In this document: positions 10,368 to 18,366 of the stretch, piece after piece | Numbering within the stretch: the stretch's first letter is position 1 | Layout of the letters: every line of letters begins with the position of its first letter | Assembly (NCBI GenBank): GCA_013289985.1 | Contig: JABCYW010000015.1 | Span: forward strand, 1-64,000 | DNA: 64,000 bases | Direction: 5' to 3' | Source of the DNA: Betaproteobacteria bacterium | GTDB taxonomy: Bacteria; Pseudomonadota; Gammaproteobacteria; Burkholderiales; Burkholderiaceae_C | Position numbers and translations under genes: made by a program | Notes under the pieces: generated by a model | Seen by the model: the letters and a program-made list of their open reading frames with translations, nothing else | Database searches by the model: none | What the model was told of the DNA's origin: nothing

Positions 10368-11677
10368 ACGCCCTTTCTCGCCTGGTCATCCTCTCCTTGA
10401 TGTCTGCCTGCGCGGGCTCGGCGTCCGCGGCCGATACGCTGCGCCTGGTGCCCGGCGCCGCATGGCATGTCGAGCTCGGCGACTTCGACAGCCACCTGCC
10501 GCTGGCCGGCGACAGCGTCGTGCTGCCGAAGGTCGACAAGCCGCACGGCGAGGACAACCACGTCGAGGCGCATGTCTCCGGAAAGCACGCGAAGCGCGAC
10601 GCGCTGACGATGAAGTGGAGCGACGCCTGGTACGCGAGCCTGCGCTTCGACGCCGCGCAGCCCGTGGACCTGCGCCCGTTCCTGGCCGACGGCGCCGTGG
10701 CGTTCGACCTGGACGCTGTCGACATGGCCAAGGCCGGCCTGACCTTCGTCGTCGGCTGCGGCGCCGACTGCGGGCGCAAGCTGCCGTACGTCGTCCCGTC
10801 GCGCGCGCTGGCCGGCAAGGGCTGGCAGCGCCTGGTGATCCCGATGCGCTGCTTCGCCCACGACGGCGACGACTTCTCCGCGGTCACGCGCGCCTTCACG
10901 CTGGACTCCAGCGGCACCGGCGAGGCCGCGATCGCCAACCTGCGCTTCGTGCGCCACGCCAAGGGCAACGTGGCGTGCCCGGACTACCGCACCCAATCGG
11001 TCTCGCCCACCCCGCTCGAGCAGGTGTGGTCCATGGATTGGTGGATCCCGCGCCACGAGCAGAAGCTGGCCGAGATCGCGGCGCTGCGCGCGGCCGGCGT
11101 GCAGCCCGACGTCGTGTTCATCGGCGACTCCATCACCCACAACTGGGAGAAGGATGGCCAGGCCGTCTGGGCCGCGAACTACGCGAGGTACCACGCGCTG
11201 GACCTCGGTTTCGGCGGCGACCACACCGAGAACGTGCTGTGGCGCCTGCAGCACGGCGAGCTCGACGGCTACCGGGCCCGCGTCGTCGTGATGATGATCG
11301 GCACCAACAACACCGGCGACCGGATGGAGGATCCGGCGACCACCGCCGCCGGCGTGCGCCGCCTCGTCGACGAGGTGCGCCGACGCCAGCCGGGTGCGAA
11401 GATCCTGCTGCTGGCCGTGTTCCCGCGCGACGAGAAGCCCGACAGCCCGCTGCGCCGCATCAACGACCGCCTGAACCAGGCCATCGCCACGTTCGCCGAC
11501 GACCGCGACGTGTTCTTCCTGGACATCGACGCGGCGCTCGCCAACCCCGACGGCACGCTGTCGCGCGACGTGATGCCCGACCTGCTGCACCCGAACGACA
11601 AGGGGTATGCGATCTGGGCCGGCCAGATGAACCCCACCCTGCAACGCCTGCTGGATGCGAATCCCGCGAGGCCCTGA
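10364..11677 (+). CDS. ExoP-like domain fused to SGNH acetylesterase
   Basis: A 437-residue secreted two-domain protein whose ATG overlaps the GH95 stop. After a signal peptide (about 1-22), residues 75-197 resemble the galactose-binding-like ExoP C-terminal domain otherwise found at the end of GH3 beta-glucosidases: a [10 protein letters not shown]-type strand, paired cysteines in [20 protein letters not shown] and ANLRFV. Residues 225-437 form an SGNH/GDSL hydrolase of the PAF-acetylhydrolase type: block [11 protein letters not shown] (Ser256), the block II Gly in GFGGD, block III GTNNT and block V LHPNDKGY with catalytic His. The most likely activity is removal of O-acetyl groups from xyloglucan oligosaccharides, with the N-terminal domain holding the sugar. 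The esterase fold is firm, the substrate inferred. Confidence 0.82.
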   Translation: MNALSRLVILSLMSACAGSASAADTLRLVPGAAWHVELGDFDSHLPLAGDSVVLPKVDKPHGEDNHVEAHVSGKHAKRDALTMKWSDAWYASLRFDAAQPVDLRPFLADGAVAFDLDAVDMAKAGLTFVVGCGADCGRKLPYVVPSRALAGKGWQRLVIPMRCFAHDGDDFSAVTRAFTLDSSGTGEAAIANLRFVRHAKGNVACPDYRTQSVSPTPLEQVWSMDWWIPRHEQKLAEIAALRAAGVQPDVVFIGDSITHNWEKDGQAVWAANYARYHALDLGFGGDHTENVLWRLQHGELDGYRARVVVMMIGTNNTGDRMEDPATTAAGVRRLVDEVRRRQPGAKILLLAVFPRDEKPDSPLRRINDRLNQAIATFADDRDVFFLDIDAALANPDGTLSRDVMPDLLHPNDKGYAIWAGQMNPTLQRLLDANPARP

Positions 11678-11686
11678 GAAAACCGA

Positions 11687-13072
11687 ATGAAGAACGATTT
11701 CCCCCTGACGACCATGAGCACGTTCACCTACTCCAGCCCGTTCCCGTCGACCTTCACGTTCGGCGTGGCGGCCGCCTCCGCGCAGATCGAGGGCGCCGCG
11801 TTCGAGGACGGCAAGGGCGAGTCGATCTGGGACCGCTTCTGCCGCATTCCGGGCAAGGTGCACGACGGCGACACGCTGGACGTGGCCTGCGACCACTACC
11901 ACCGCTTCGACGAGGACTTCGCGCTGATGGCCTCGCTGGGCGTGAAGGACTATCGCCTGTCGCTGGCGTGGCCGCGCATCTTTCCCAATGGCGACGGCGC
12001 GATCAACCAGGCCGGCCTCGACTTCTACCATCGCCTGTTCGCCAGCATGGCCCGCCACGGCATCACGCCGTGGGTGACGCTGTTCCACTGGGACCTGCCG
12101 CAATCGCTGGAAGACCGCGGCGGCTGGACCTCGCGCGTCACGGTCGACGCGTTCGCCAACTATGCCGACACCGTCGTCAAGGCCTTCGGCGGCGTGGTGA
12201 AGAACTGGATCACGCTCAACGAGATCCGCTGCTTCACGATGCTGGCGTACGGCTACGGCACCAAGGCGCCGGGCCGCAAGGAGAGCGCCGCGGTGGTCAA
12301 CCAGACCTACCACCACGCGCTGCTGGCGCACGGCCACGGCGTGCGCGCGGTGCGCGCGTACGGCGGGGAGGGCGCGCGCGTCGGGCTCACCGACAACTGC
12401 GACGTGAGCGTGCCCGTCACCGAGACGCCGCGCGACATCGCCGCCGCCAAGGCCTGGTTCCTCGAGAAGAACGAGCACATCCTCGGCGCGCTGCACGGCA
12501 AGGGCTACGCCGAGCGCTACCTGGCGCGCGCCGGCGCCGACGCCCCGCGCGTGCAGCCGGGCGACTTCGACCTGATCTGCCTGCCCTGCGACTTCCTGGG
12601 CGTCAACATCTACACCGCCACCTACGTGCGCGCGGGCCGCGACGGCCAGGCCTGGGAGGCGCTGAGCCTGCCGGCCAACTACCCGCGCGCCGACAGCCCG
12701 TGGCTGAACCTGGTGCCGCAGGCGATCTACTGGGCCTCGCGCATGTGCCACGAGCTCTACGAGTTCCCGTCCATCCTCATCACCGAGAACGGCTGCGGCT
12801 ACAACGAGGAGCCGGTGGTCAACGGCGAGGTGATCGACCTGCACCGCCGCGACTACCTGCGCAGCCACCTGCGCGAGGTGCACCGCGCGATCGCCGACGG
12901 CACCCCCATAGCCGGCTACTTCCTGTGGTCGTTCATCGACAACTACGAATGGGAGGACGGCTACCAGCGCCGCTTCGGCATCGTGCACTGCGATTTCGAG
13001 ACGCAGAAGCGCACGCCCAAGCTCTCGGCGTTCTACTACGCCGACGTGATGCGCACCCGCACCGTCCTCTGA
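11687..13072 (+). CDS. GH1 beta-glucosidase, cytoplasmic
   Basis: A 461-residue family 1 beta-glucosidase without a signal peptide, so it works on sugars after import. It is a complete TIM barrel of normal family length. TLNEI carries the acid/base Glu179 and ILITENGCGYNEE the nucleophile Glu367; LFHWDLPQ and SFIDNYEWEDGY are standard GH1 signatures. The ATG at 11687 has GAGAAAA seven bases upstream; the ATG at 11714 is a possible later start. It lies 9 bases after the esterase and 10 before the sugar symporter. It would cleave beta-1,4-linked glucose units left once xylose and galactose have been trimmed. Confidence 0.93.
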   Translation: MKNDFPLTTMSTFTYSSPFPSTFTFGVAAASAQIEGAAFEDGKGESIWDRFCRIPGKVHDGDTLDVACDHYHRFDEDFALMASLGVKDYRLSLAWPRIFPNGDGAINQAGLDFYHRLFASMARHGITPWVTLFHWDLPQSLEDRGGWTSRVTVDAFANYADTVVKAFGGVVKNWITLNEIRCFTMLAYGYGTKAPGRKESAAVVNQTYHHALLAHGHGVRAVRAYGGEGARVGLTDNCDVSVPVTETPRDIAAAKAWFLEKNEHILGALHGKGYAERYLARAGADAPRVQPGDFDLICLPCDFLGVNIYTATYVRAGRDGQAWEALSLPANYPRADSPWLNLVPQAIYWASRMCHELYEFPSILITENGCGYNEEPVVNGEVIDLHRRDYLRSHLREVHRAIADGTPIAGYFLWSFIDNYEWEDGYQRRFGIVHCDFETQKRTPKLSAFYYADVMRTRTVL

Positions 13073-13082
13073 GAGCCAGCCC

Positions 13083-14552
13083 ATGTCCTCCAGCACGATC
13101 GATCTCGCGGTGAACCCGCCCACGCTGCAGGAGCCGCCGCTCGTGCCGCCCGTCGTCGAAGGCCGCCTGCCCGTCAGGCAGAAGGTCGGCTACGGCCTCG
13201 GTGCCTTCGTCGACATGTGGGGCCACTGGCTCTATCCGACGCTGTCGTTCCAGGTCTTCATCGTGTTCCTGGGCGTGGCGCCGGGACTGATCTCCACGGT
13301 GCAGATGATCAAGATCTTCATCGACGCGGCGTCCGACACCCTGTTCGGCTGGATGTCCGACAACACGCGCACGCGCTTCGGGCGCCGGCGCCCGTTCATC
13401 CTCGTCGGCGGCGTGCTGGCGGGCGTCGGACTGCCGCTGCTGTTCGCCGTCGGCCGCGGCTGGACCGATACGGAGTACTTCGTCTTCATGCTGGTCACCA
13501 CGGCGCTGTACGTGCCGGTGATGAGCTGCTTCAACATGCCGTGGTCCAGCCTGGGCGCCGAGATGACGCCCGACTACCACGAGCGCACCACCGTGCAGTC
13601 GGTGCGCAACGCGATCCAGAAGGCGCCCGAGCTGGCGATGTTCTTCGCGGCGCAGTTCACGACGCTGGCGATCTTCAACGATGCGCACGGCAAGCCCGAC
13701 ATCCTGCGCGGCGCGCAGACCTACTGCACGATCCTCGGCGTCATCATGGTGGTGGCCTCCGTCGCGATCTTCCTGCTGGTCAAGGAGCGCTACTACGCCA
13801 ACCTCGTGCGCCAGAAGCAGGAGAAGATCCCGTTCTCCGACACGCTGTGGCGCACGATGCGCTGCCAGCCGTTTCGCCATGTGCTGCTGATGATGCTCTC
13901 CTACGGCATCGGCACCGCGATGGTCGGGGCCCTGGGCTACTGCAACACGGTCTACTACGTGTGCCACGGCGACGTCGCGCTGGGGGCGAAGTGGAATACC
14001 GGCATGGGTATCACGGGCATGTTGTTCGGCTTCCTGGGTATCCCGTTCTTCATGTGGATCGCGCGCCGCCATGGCAAGCGCAACGCGCTCGTCCTGGTCT
14101 TCGTGCTGGCGATCGGGGCGTTCATCGGCGACTGGTGGCTCTACGACCCGGCGCTGCCGGTATTGCAACTGTTCGCGTGCGGCTTCGTCGCGTTCACGGG
14201 CGCCGGATTCTGGACGCTGTACGGCTCCACCATCGCCGACGTCGTCGACTACGACGAGCTCGAAACCGGCAAGCGCCGCGAAGGCTCGTTCTCGGCCTGC
14301 CAGTCCTGGACCTCGAAGTTCGGGATCGCGCTGGGCGTCGGCGCATCGGGCTGGATCCTGCAGTTGACGGGCTTCGACTCGAAGCTGCCGGTGCAGACCG
14401 AGCACGCGATCTTCATGATCCGCATCCTGCTCTCCAGCATCCCGGTGATCGGCCTGGTGCTGGCGCTGGTGGCGATCCTGCGCTTCCAGCTCACGGAGAC
14501 GCGCATGCACGAGATCCGCGTGGCGCTCGAGGCGCGGCGCGGCGTCGTCTGA
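13083..14552 (+). CDS. GPH-family sugar:cation symporter (MelB-like MFS)
   Basis: An inner-membrane transporter of 489 residues with 12 predicted transmembrane segments and a 35-residue cytoplasmic N-terminal tail. The glycoside-pentoside-hexuronide signature is visible: KIFIDAASDTLFGWMSDNTRTRFGRRRPFIL around residues 75-105 (split here as KIFIDAASDTLFGWMSDN followed by TRTRFGRRRPF), and DVVDYDELETGKRREGSF near residue 385. It sits between cytoplasmic GH1 and exported GH27, so it is the natural inner-membrane step for disaccharides or short oligosaccharides such as isoprimeverose or cellobiose-like products. The exact sugar and coupling ion (H+ or Na+) cannot be read from the sequence. Confidence 0.9.
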   Translation: MSSSTIDLAVNPPTLQEPPLVPPVVEGRLPVRQKVGYGLGAFVDMWGHWLYPTLSFQVFIVFLGVAPGLISTVQMIKIFIDAASDTLFGWMSDNTRTRFGRRRPFILVGGVLAGVGLPLLFAVGRGWTDTEYFVFMLVTTALYVPVMSCFNMPWSSLGAEMTPDYHERTTVQSVRNAIQKAPELAMFFAAQFTTLAIFNDAHGKPDILRGAQTYCTILGVIMVVASVAIFLLVKERYYANLVRQKQEKIPFSDTLWRTMRCQPFRHVLLMMLSYGIGTAMVGALGYCNTVYYVCHGDVALGAKWNTGMGITGMLFGFLGIPFFMWIARRHGKRNALVLVFVLAIGAFIGDWWLYDPALPVLQLFACGFVAFTGAGFWTLYGSTIADVVDYDELETGKRREGSFSACQSWTSKFGIALGVGASGWILQLTGFDSKLPVQTEHAIFMIRILLSSIPVIGLVLALVAILRFQLTETRMHEIRVALEARRGVV

Positions 14553-14570
14553 ATGCCGGCAGGGCTTGTC

Positions 14571-15776
14571 ATGAACCTGCACCGCCTGGTGGTCCTGGTT
14601 GCCCTGTTCATCGTGGCGACCGTGCCCGTCCGGGCGAACGAGTCGCTGCACCTGGACGCGCCCAAGCCGGATCTCGCGGGTACCCCGCCGATGGGCTGGA
14701 ATTCGTGGAACCGCTTCGGCTGCAACATCGACGAGGCCACCGTTCGGCGGCAGGCCGAGGCGATGGCCAGTTCCGGCCTGGCCGCGGCGGGCTACCGCTA
14801 CATCGTCATCGACGACTGCTGGCAGGCCAGCCGCGACGACGCCGGCAACATCGTGGCCGATGCGGCGCGCTTTCCGGCCGGCATCCGCGCGCTCGCCGAC
14901 TTCGTGCATTCGAAGGGCCTGAAGTTCGGGCTGTACTCCGACGCAGGCACGTTGACCTGCGGCGGCCGCCCGGGCAGTGCCGGGCGCGAATTCCAGGATG
15001 CCCGCCAGTACGCGGCCTGGGGCGTCGACTACCTGAAATACGACTGGTGTCACACCGGCACGCGCGACGCCGAGGCCGCCTATACGATCATGGCGAAGGC
15101 CTTGCGCGAGTCGGGCCGCGACATCGTGCTGTCGATCTGCGAGTGGGGTAACAACCACCCCGAGCGCTGGGGGCCGACCGTCGGCCACCTGTGGCGGACC
15201 ACGGGCGACATCTACGACGCCTGGCAAGGCAGGCGCGACTGGTCGTCCGGCATGGTCGACATCCTCGACCTGCAGGTCGACGCCTGGCGCCACTCGGGCC
15301 CGAACCGCTGGAACGACCCCGACATGCTCGAGGTGGGCAACGGCGGCATGACGACCACCGAATACGAGTCGCACTTCTCGCTGTGGGCGATGCTGGCGGC
15401 GCCGCTGATCGCCGGCGACGACCTGTCCGCGATGAGCCCCGACACGCAACGCATCCTGAGCAATCGCGACGTGATCGCCATCGACCAGGACGCGCTCGGC
15501 CAGCAGGCACGCCGCATCTGGAAGGACGGTGACCAGGAGATCTGGGCGCGGCCGCTCCAGGGCGGCGACGTGGCGGTCGTGCTGTTCAATCGCGGCCCGC
15601 AGGCCGTGACCATGCACGTTGGTTGGGCGCAACTGAACCTGCCCGCCCGCATCCAGGCCGACGTGGCGGACCTCTGGCGCCACCGCGTCACGCGCGGCGC
15701 GCGCGACGGCGTCGGAGGGCTCGTCGCCTCGCATGGCGTGGTGATGCTGCGCATCTCTCCGGCGATCGTGCCATGA
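14571..15776 (+). CDS. GH27 alpha-galactosidase or beta-L-arabinopyranosidase
   Basis: A secreted family 27 glycoside hydrolase of 401 residues. I choose the ATG at 14571 rather than 14553: it has a GGCAGGG ribosome site upstream and begins directly with a signal peptide ending near VRANES. The barrel shows TPPMGWNSWN, the nucleophile motif LKYDWC (Asp158) and RWNDPDMLEVGN with acid/base Asp251, followed by the C-terminal beta-domain. Classical xyloglucan lacks alpha-galactose, so the enzyme either acts on galactomannan or on alpha-galactose or beta-L-arabinopyranose decorations. This makes the locus broader than a minimal xyloglucan set. Family assignment is firm. Confidence 0.92.
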   Translation: MNLHRLVVLVALFIVATVPVRANESLHLDAPKPDLAGTPPMGWNSWNRFGCNIDEATVRRQAEAMASSGLAAAGYRYIVIDDCWQASRDDAGNIVADAARFPAGIRALADFVHSKGLKFGLYSDAGTLTCGGRPGSAGREFQDARQYAAWGVDYLKYDWCHTGTRDAEAAYTIMAKALRESGRDIVLSICEWGNNHPERWGPTVGHLWRTTGDIYDAWQGRRDWSSGMVDILDLQVDAWRHSGPNRWNDPDMLEVGNGGMTTTEYESHFSLWAMLAAPLIAGDDLSAMSPDTQRILSNRDVIAIDQDALGQQARRIWKDGDQEIWARPLQGGDVAVVLFNRGPQAVTMHVGWAQLNLPARIQADVADLWRHRVTRGARDGVGGLVASHGVVMLRISPAIVP

Positions 15777-16525
15777 GGCGGATCGCGCGTCGCATCGGAG
15801 CGGGAGGCCTCGTCGCGGTCACCGTCCTGGCCGGCGATGCGGCGCGAGCCGACTGCGGCGCCAACGTGCTCGGCACGTCGCGCACCCTGGCGCTCCCGCG
15901 CGCGGCGGCGGCCTACGGCACGGCGCAACACGCCGCGCTTCCGCTGGCTCCGGGCGAGGTCGTGATCACCTTCGACGACGGGCCGCGGCCCGAGTCCACG
16001 CCGAGGGTACTGGCGGCGCTGCGCCGTCAATGCGTCAAGGCGACGTTCTTCATGGTGGGCGAGGCCCTGGCGCGCAACAGCGGCCTCGCACAGCGCGTGC
16101 GCGCCGAGGGCCATTCGACGGGCATGCACGGCTACGCACACGCGCACGCCGCCTCCCAGCCGGAGGCCGACCAGCTGGCCGACCTGCGGGCCGTGGAGGA
16201 CACGTATCGCCGCGCGTTCGGCGAGCCGGCGCCGGCGTATCGCTTCCCGTTCCTGGAGGAGACGCCGACGCTCGTGGACGCGCTGAATTCGCAGGGCATC
16301 ACCATCGTCTCGGTGGACGTGGGCATCGACGACTGGCTGCCGGCGCAGGGACCGCGCATGCTGGCGGACCGGCTCATGGAGCGGCTGGCGCCCGCCGGGC
16401 GCGGCATCATCCTGCTTCACGACGCGCAGGACCAGACGGCCGACGCGCTGCCGTTGCTGCTGGCCAGGTTGAAGGCCGGCGGCTACCGCGTCGTCCACCT
16501 GGAATGGGAGCCGGTTTCGCCATGA
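15773..16525 (+). CDS. Polysaccharide deacetylase (NodB domain)
   Basis: A 250-residue exported carbohydrate esterase 4-type protein, translationally coupled to GH27 by ATGA overlap. After a signal peptide (cleavage near ARAD), the NodB domain has motif 1 TFDDGP (Asp68-Asp69), motif 2 GMHGYAHAH (HxxxH zinc site), motif 3 in the variant form YRFPF, motif 4 around VDVGIDDW and motif 5 ILLHD. The metal ligands are therefore in place. CE4 enzymes remove N- or O-acetyl groups from chitin, peptidoglycan or xylan; here the neighbours favour a plant polysaccharide or its oligosaccharides. A peptidoglycan role cannot be excluded. Confidence 0.87.
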   Translation: MRRIARRIGAGGLVAVTVLAGDAARADCGANVLGTSRTLALPRAAAAYGTAQHAALPLAPGEVVITFDDGPRPESTPRVLAALRRQCVKATFFMVGEALARNSGLAQRVRAEGHSTGMHGYAHAHAASQPEADQLADLRAVEDTYRRAFGEPAPAYRFPFLEETPTLVDALNSQGITIVSVDVGIDDWLPAQGPRMLADRLMERLAPAGRGIILLHDAQDQTADALPLLLARLKAGGYRVVHLEWEPVSP

Positions 16526-17448
16526 CGCTGCATCCGCAAGCCCGCGAATTCCTGGCGAGCCTGCCAGCCGCTTCCGATGTGGAACCGACGGTCGAGGAGG
16601 CTCGCCGCGGCGACCCCGACCTCCCGCGTCCGGCCGGTCCGGTGGTGGGCGCCACGCGTGACGTGGCGATCCCCGATGCCGACGGCCACCCGATGCGGCT
16701 GCGCTTCTACGTGCCGCCCGATGCGCCGCCCGGCCCGCTGCCCACGCTGGTGTTCTTCCACGGCGGCGGCTGGGTGACCGGCGACCTCGACACGCACGAC
16801 CCGACCTGCCGCTGGCTCACCGTGCTTTCGGGATGCCAGGTGGTGGCCGTCGAATACCGCTGCGCGCCGGAGGCGAAGTTTCCCGCGGCGCCGCGCGACG
16901 CGTACGCCGCGCTGCAATGGCTGGTCGCGCACGCGTCCGGCCAGGGCGTCGACGCGACGCGCCTGGCGGTGGGCGGCGACAGCGCCGGCGGCAACATCGC
17001 CGCCGCCGTGACGCTCATGGCGCGCGACCACGGCGGGCCTGCGCTGGTGTTCCAGCTGCTGGTCTACCCGGTCACGCACCACGCCTTCGACACGCCGTCG
17101 TACCGGCAGTACGCCGACGGCTTCCTGCTGACGCGCGCCGGCATGCAGTGGAACTGGAACCACTACCTGCCCGACGCCGCGTCGGGCCGCGATCCGCTGG
17201 CGTCGCCGCTGCTGGCGCCCGACCTGGCCGGCCTGCCGCCGGCGCTGCTGATCACCGCGGAATGCGACCCGCTGCGTGACGAGAGCGAGGCCTACGGGCG
17301 CCGCCTGGCCGCGGCCGGCGTGCCCGTGGAGATGCGGCGCCACGACGGGATGCTCCATGCGTTCTTCACGCTGGAGCACCTGTTCGACGACTCGCACGCC
17401 GCGCTGGCGCATGCCGGCGCGGCGCTGCGACGGGTCCTGCTTACCTGA
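16522..17448 (+). CDS. Alpha/beta hydrolase, hormone-sensitive-lipase family
   Basis: A 308-residue cytoplasmic esterase with no signal peptide, its ATG overlapping the deacetylase stop. It shows the oxyanion motif HGGGW, the nucleophile elbow GGDSAGGN (Ser154), the acid in ECDPLRDE and the base in GMLHAF, the full triad of bacterial family IV carboxylesterases (Aes-like). As the last gene of the operon it could deacetylate imported acetylated sugars, but enzymes of this family hydrolyse many short-chain esters. Its 3' end is convergent with the AHSA1 gene, closing the polysaccharide locus. Confidence 0.88.
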   Translation: MTLHPQAREFLASLPAASDVEPTVEEARRGDPDLPRPAGPVVGATRDVAIPDADGHPMRLRFYVPPDAPPGPLPTLVFFHGGGWVTGDLDTHDPTCRWLTVLSGCQVVAVEYRCAPEAKFPAAPRDAYAALQWLVAHASGQGVDATRLAVGGDSAGGNIAAAVTLMARDHGGPALVFQLLVYPVTHHAFDTPSYRQYADGFLLTRAGMQWNWNHYLPDAASGRDPLASPLLAPDLAGLPPALLITAECDPLRDESEAYGRRLAAAGVPVEMRRHDGMLHAFFTLEHLFDDSHAALAHAGAALRRVLLT

Positions 17449-17506
17449 CCCAGTCGGAGTGGCCGTCCGGGCCGCCCAGGTACACGTTGATCTGCGACGC
17501 GTGCAT
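17441..17506 (-). pseudogene. Possible remnant of a DHFR/RibD-like gene
   Basis: A 21-codon frame just behind the AHSA1 gene reads MHASQINVYLGGPDGHSDWV plus Arg and stop. It resembles the N terminus of RibD_C/dihydrofolate-reductase-like proteins (NVYLxxSxDGxIAGPDGxxDWV) with the middle of that motif deleted. In other genomes such a gene can follow an ArsR/AHSA1 pair, as far as I recall. It may be a leftover of a deleted third operon member, or chance. Confidence 0.25.
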
Positions 17507-17514
17507 CTTGCCTG

Positions 17515-17949
17515 CTAGCCTTGGCGTCCCTCGGCGGCGAGCCGCAGCTTGGCCAGCGATCCGCTCCAGCCCTTCTCGTGGCCCTTGGCCGTCGCCTCGT
17601 CGGGCAACAGGGCGTGTGTGAACAGAATCTCGCAACCGCCGCCGACGGCCTCCAGCGCGATCTCGATCCGCGAGGCCGCCTCGCCGTCGTTCTCGAGCCA
17701 GTTCCAGGTGGTCACCAGCCGGGTCGGCCGCACGAGCTCGAGCACCTCGCCGTGGCACTCGTGCTCGCTGCCGTCGCGCATGCGAAAGCGCAGCCGGAAG
17801 CGTCCGCCGACGCGCGCGTCGAACTCGGCCAGCAGCACGGGGCCGTCGTCCGGCCCCCACCACTGCGCGATGCCCTCGGGCGTGGAGAGAAGGTCGAACA
17901 CGGTGTCGGGCGACGCGGCGATGCGTCGAACCAGGGTCATGCTGCTCAT
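17515..17949 (-). CDS. AHSA1/SRPBCC domain protein
   Basis: A 144-residue single-domain protein of the START/SRPBCC superfamily, AHSA1 branch, a helix-grip fold with a hydrophobic cavity. Typical motifs are RRIAASPDTVFDLLSTPEGIAQWW near the N terminus (shown over two stretches), GGRFRLRF, and the C-terminal HEKGWSGSLAKL. The ATG at 17949 overlaps the stop of the preceding arsR gene (ATGA), so the two are co-translated; the ATG at 17940 is better spaced from the AAGGAA ribosome site and is a real alternative. Members of this pair respond to unknown small hydrophobic ligands. Ligand and function are not known. Confidence 0.85.
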   Translation of the reverse strand: MSSMTLVRRIAASPDTVFDLLSTPEGIAQWWGPDDGPVLLAEFDARVGGRFRLRFRMRDGSEHECHGEVLELVRPTRLVTTWNWLENDGEAASRIEIALEAVGGGCEILFTHALLPDEATAKGHEKGWSGSLAKLRLAAEGRQG

Positions 17950-18299
17950 TTCCTTGCCTTTCCCTTTTGACGATCCATGGCTTCGGCGACCGCCGCAAGG
18001 CGATCGAGCCGTGGCGACCAGAAGCGCTCGTATCGCTGCAGCCACGCCGTGGCGTCGGCCATCGGGCCGGCCGCCAGGCTGACGTGCACGGTGCGGCCTT
18101 GCTTGTGGCGGGTGATCAGTCGCGCGTCTTCCAGCACGCCCAGTTGCTTGAGCATGGCCGGCAGCTTGATGCCCAGCGGCTGGGCGAGGTCGCTCACCGA
18201 TTGCCCGTCGGCGTCTTCCAGCCGGGCGAGGATCTGCCGACGGGTCGCGTTCGACAGAGCCGCGAACACGGCGTCGAGCCCGATTTCATGGTTCACCAT
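17946..18299 (-). CDS. ArsR-family transcriptional regulator
   Basis: A 117-residue winged-helix repressor. The domain starts at VFAALSNATRRQILARL and includes QSVSDLAQPLGIKLPAMLKQ as recognition region and GRTVHVSL as the wing. No metal-binding CxC cluster is present, which places it in the group that partners with AHSA1 proteins rather than in the metal sensors. The ATG at 18299 lies inside a perfect palindrome and very close to the predicted transcription start, so I prefer it over the longer upstream reading. It forms an operon with the AHSA1 gene and probably represses itself. Confidence 0.88.
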   Translation of the reverse strand: MVNHEIGLDAVFAALSNATRRQILARLEDADGQSVSDLAQPLGIKLPAMLKQLGVLEDARLITRHKQGRTVHVSLAAGPMADATAWLQRYERFWSPRLDRLAAVAEAMDRQKGKARK

Positions 18300-18335
18300 G
18301 TGGTGAACTATAGGCGTCGCCGTCGTGTCTTGCAA
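18291..18335 (-). promoter_or_regulatory. arsR promoter with overlapping operator
   Basis: Read on the minus strand, TTGCAA (18330-18335) and TATAGT (18307-18312) form a -35/-10 pair with exactly 17 bases between. Immediately downstream is GTTCACCATGTGGTGAAC (18291-18308), a perfect palindrome with 8-base arms and a 2-base centre that includes the arsR start codon at 18297-18299 and touches the -10 box. A start about seven bases after the -10 would fall on or next to the ATG, giving a leaderless message. The palindrome is the probable ArsR operator. Confidence 0.7.
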
Positions 18336-18366
18336 GCGGGTCGTGCGATTCCCGGAGAATGGCGCC

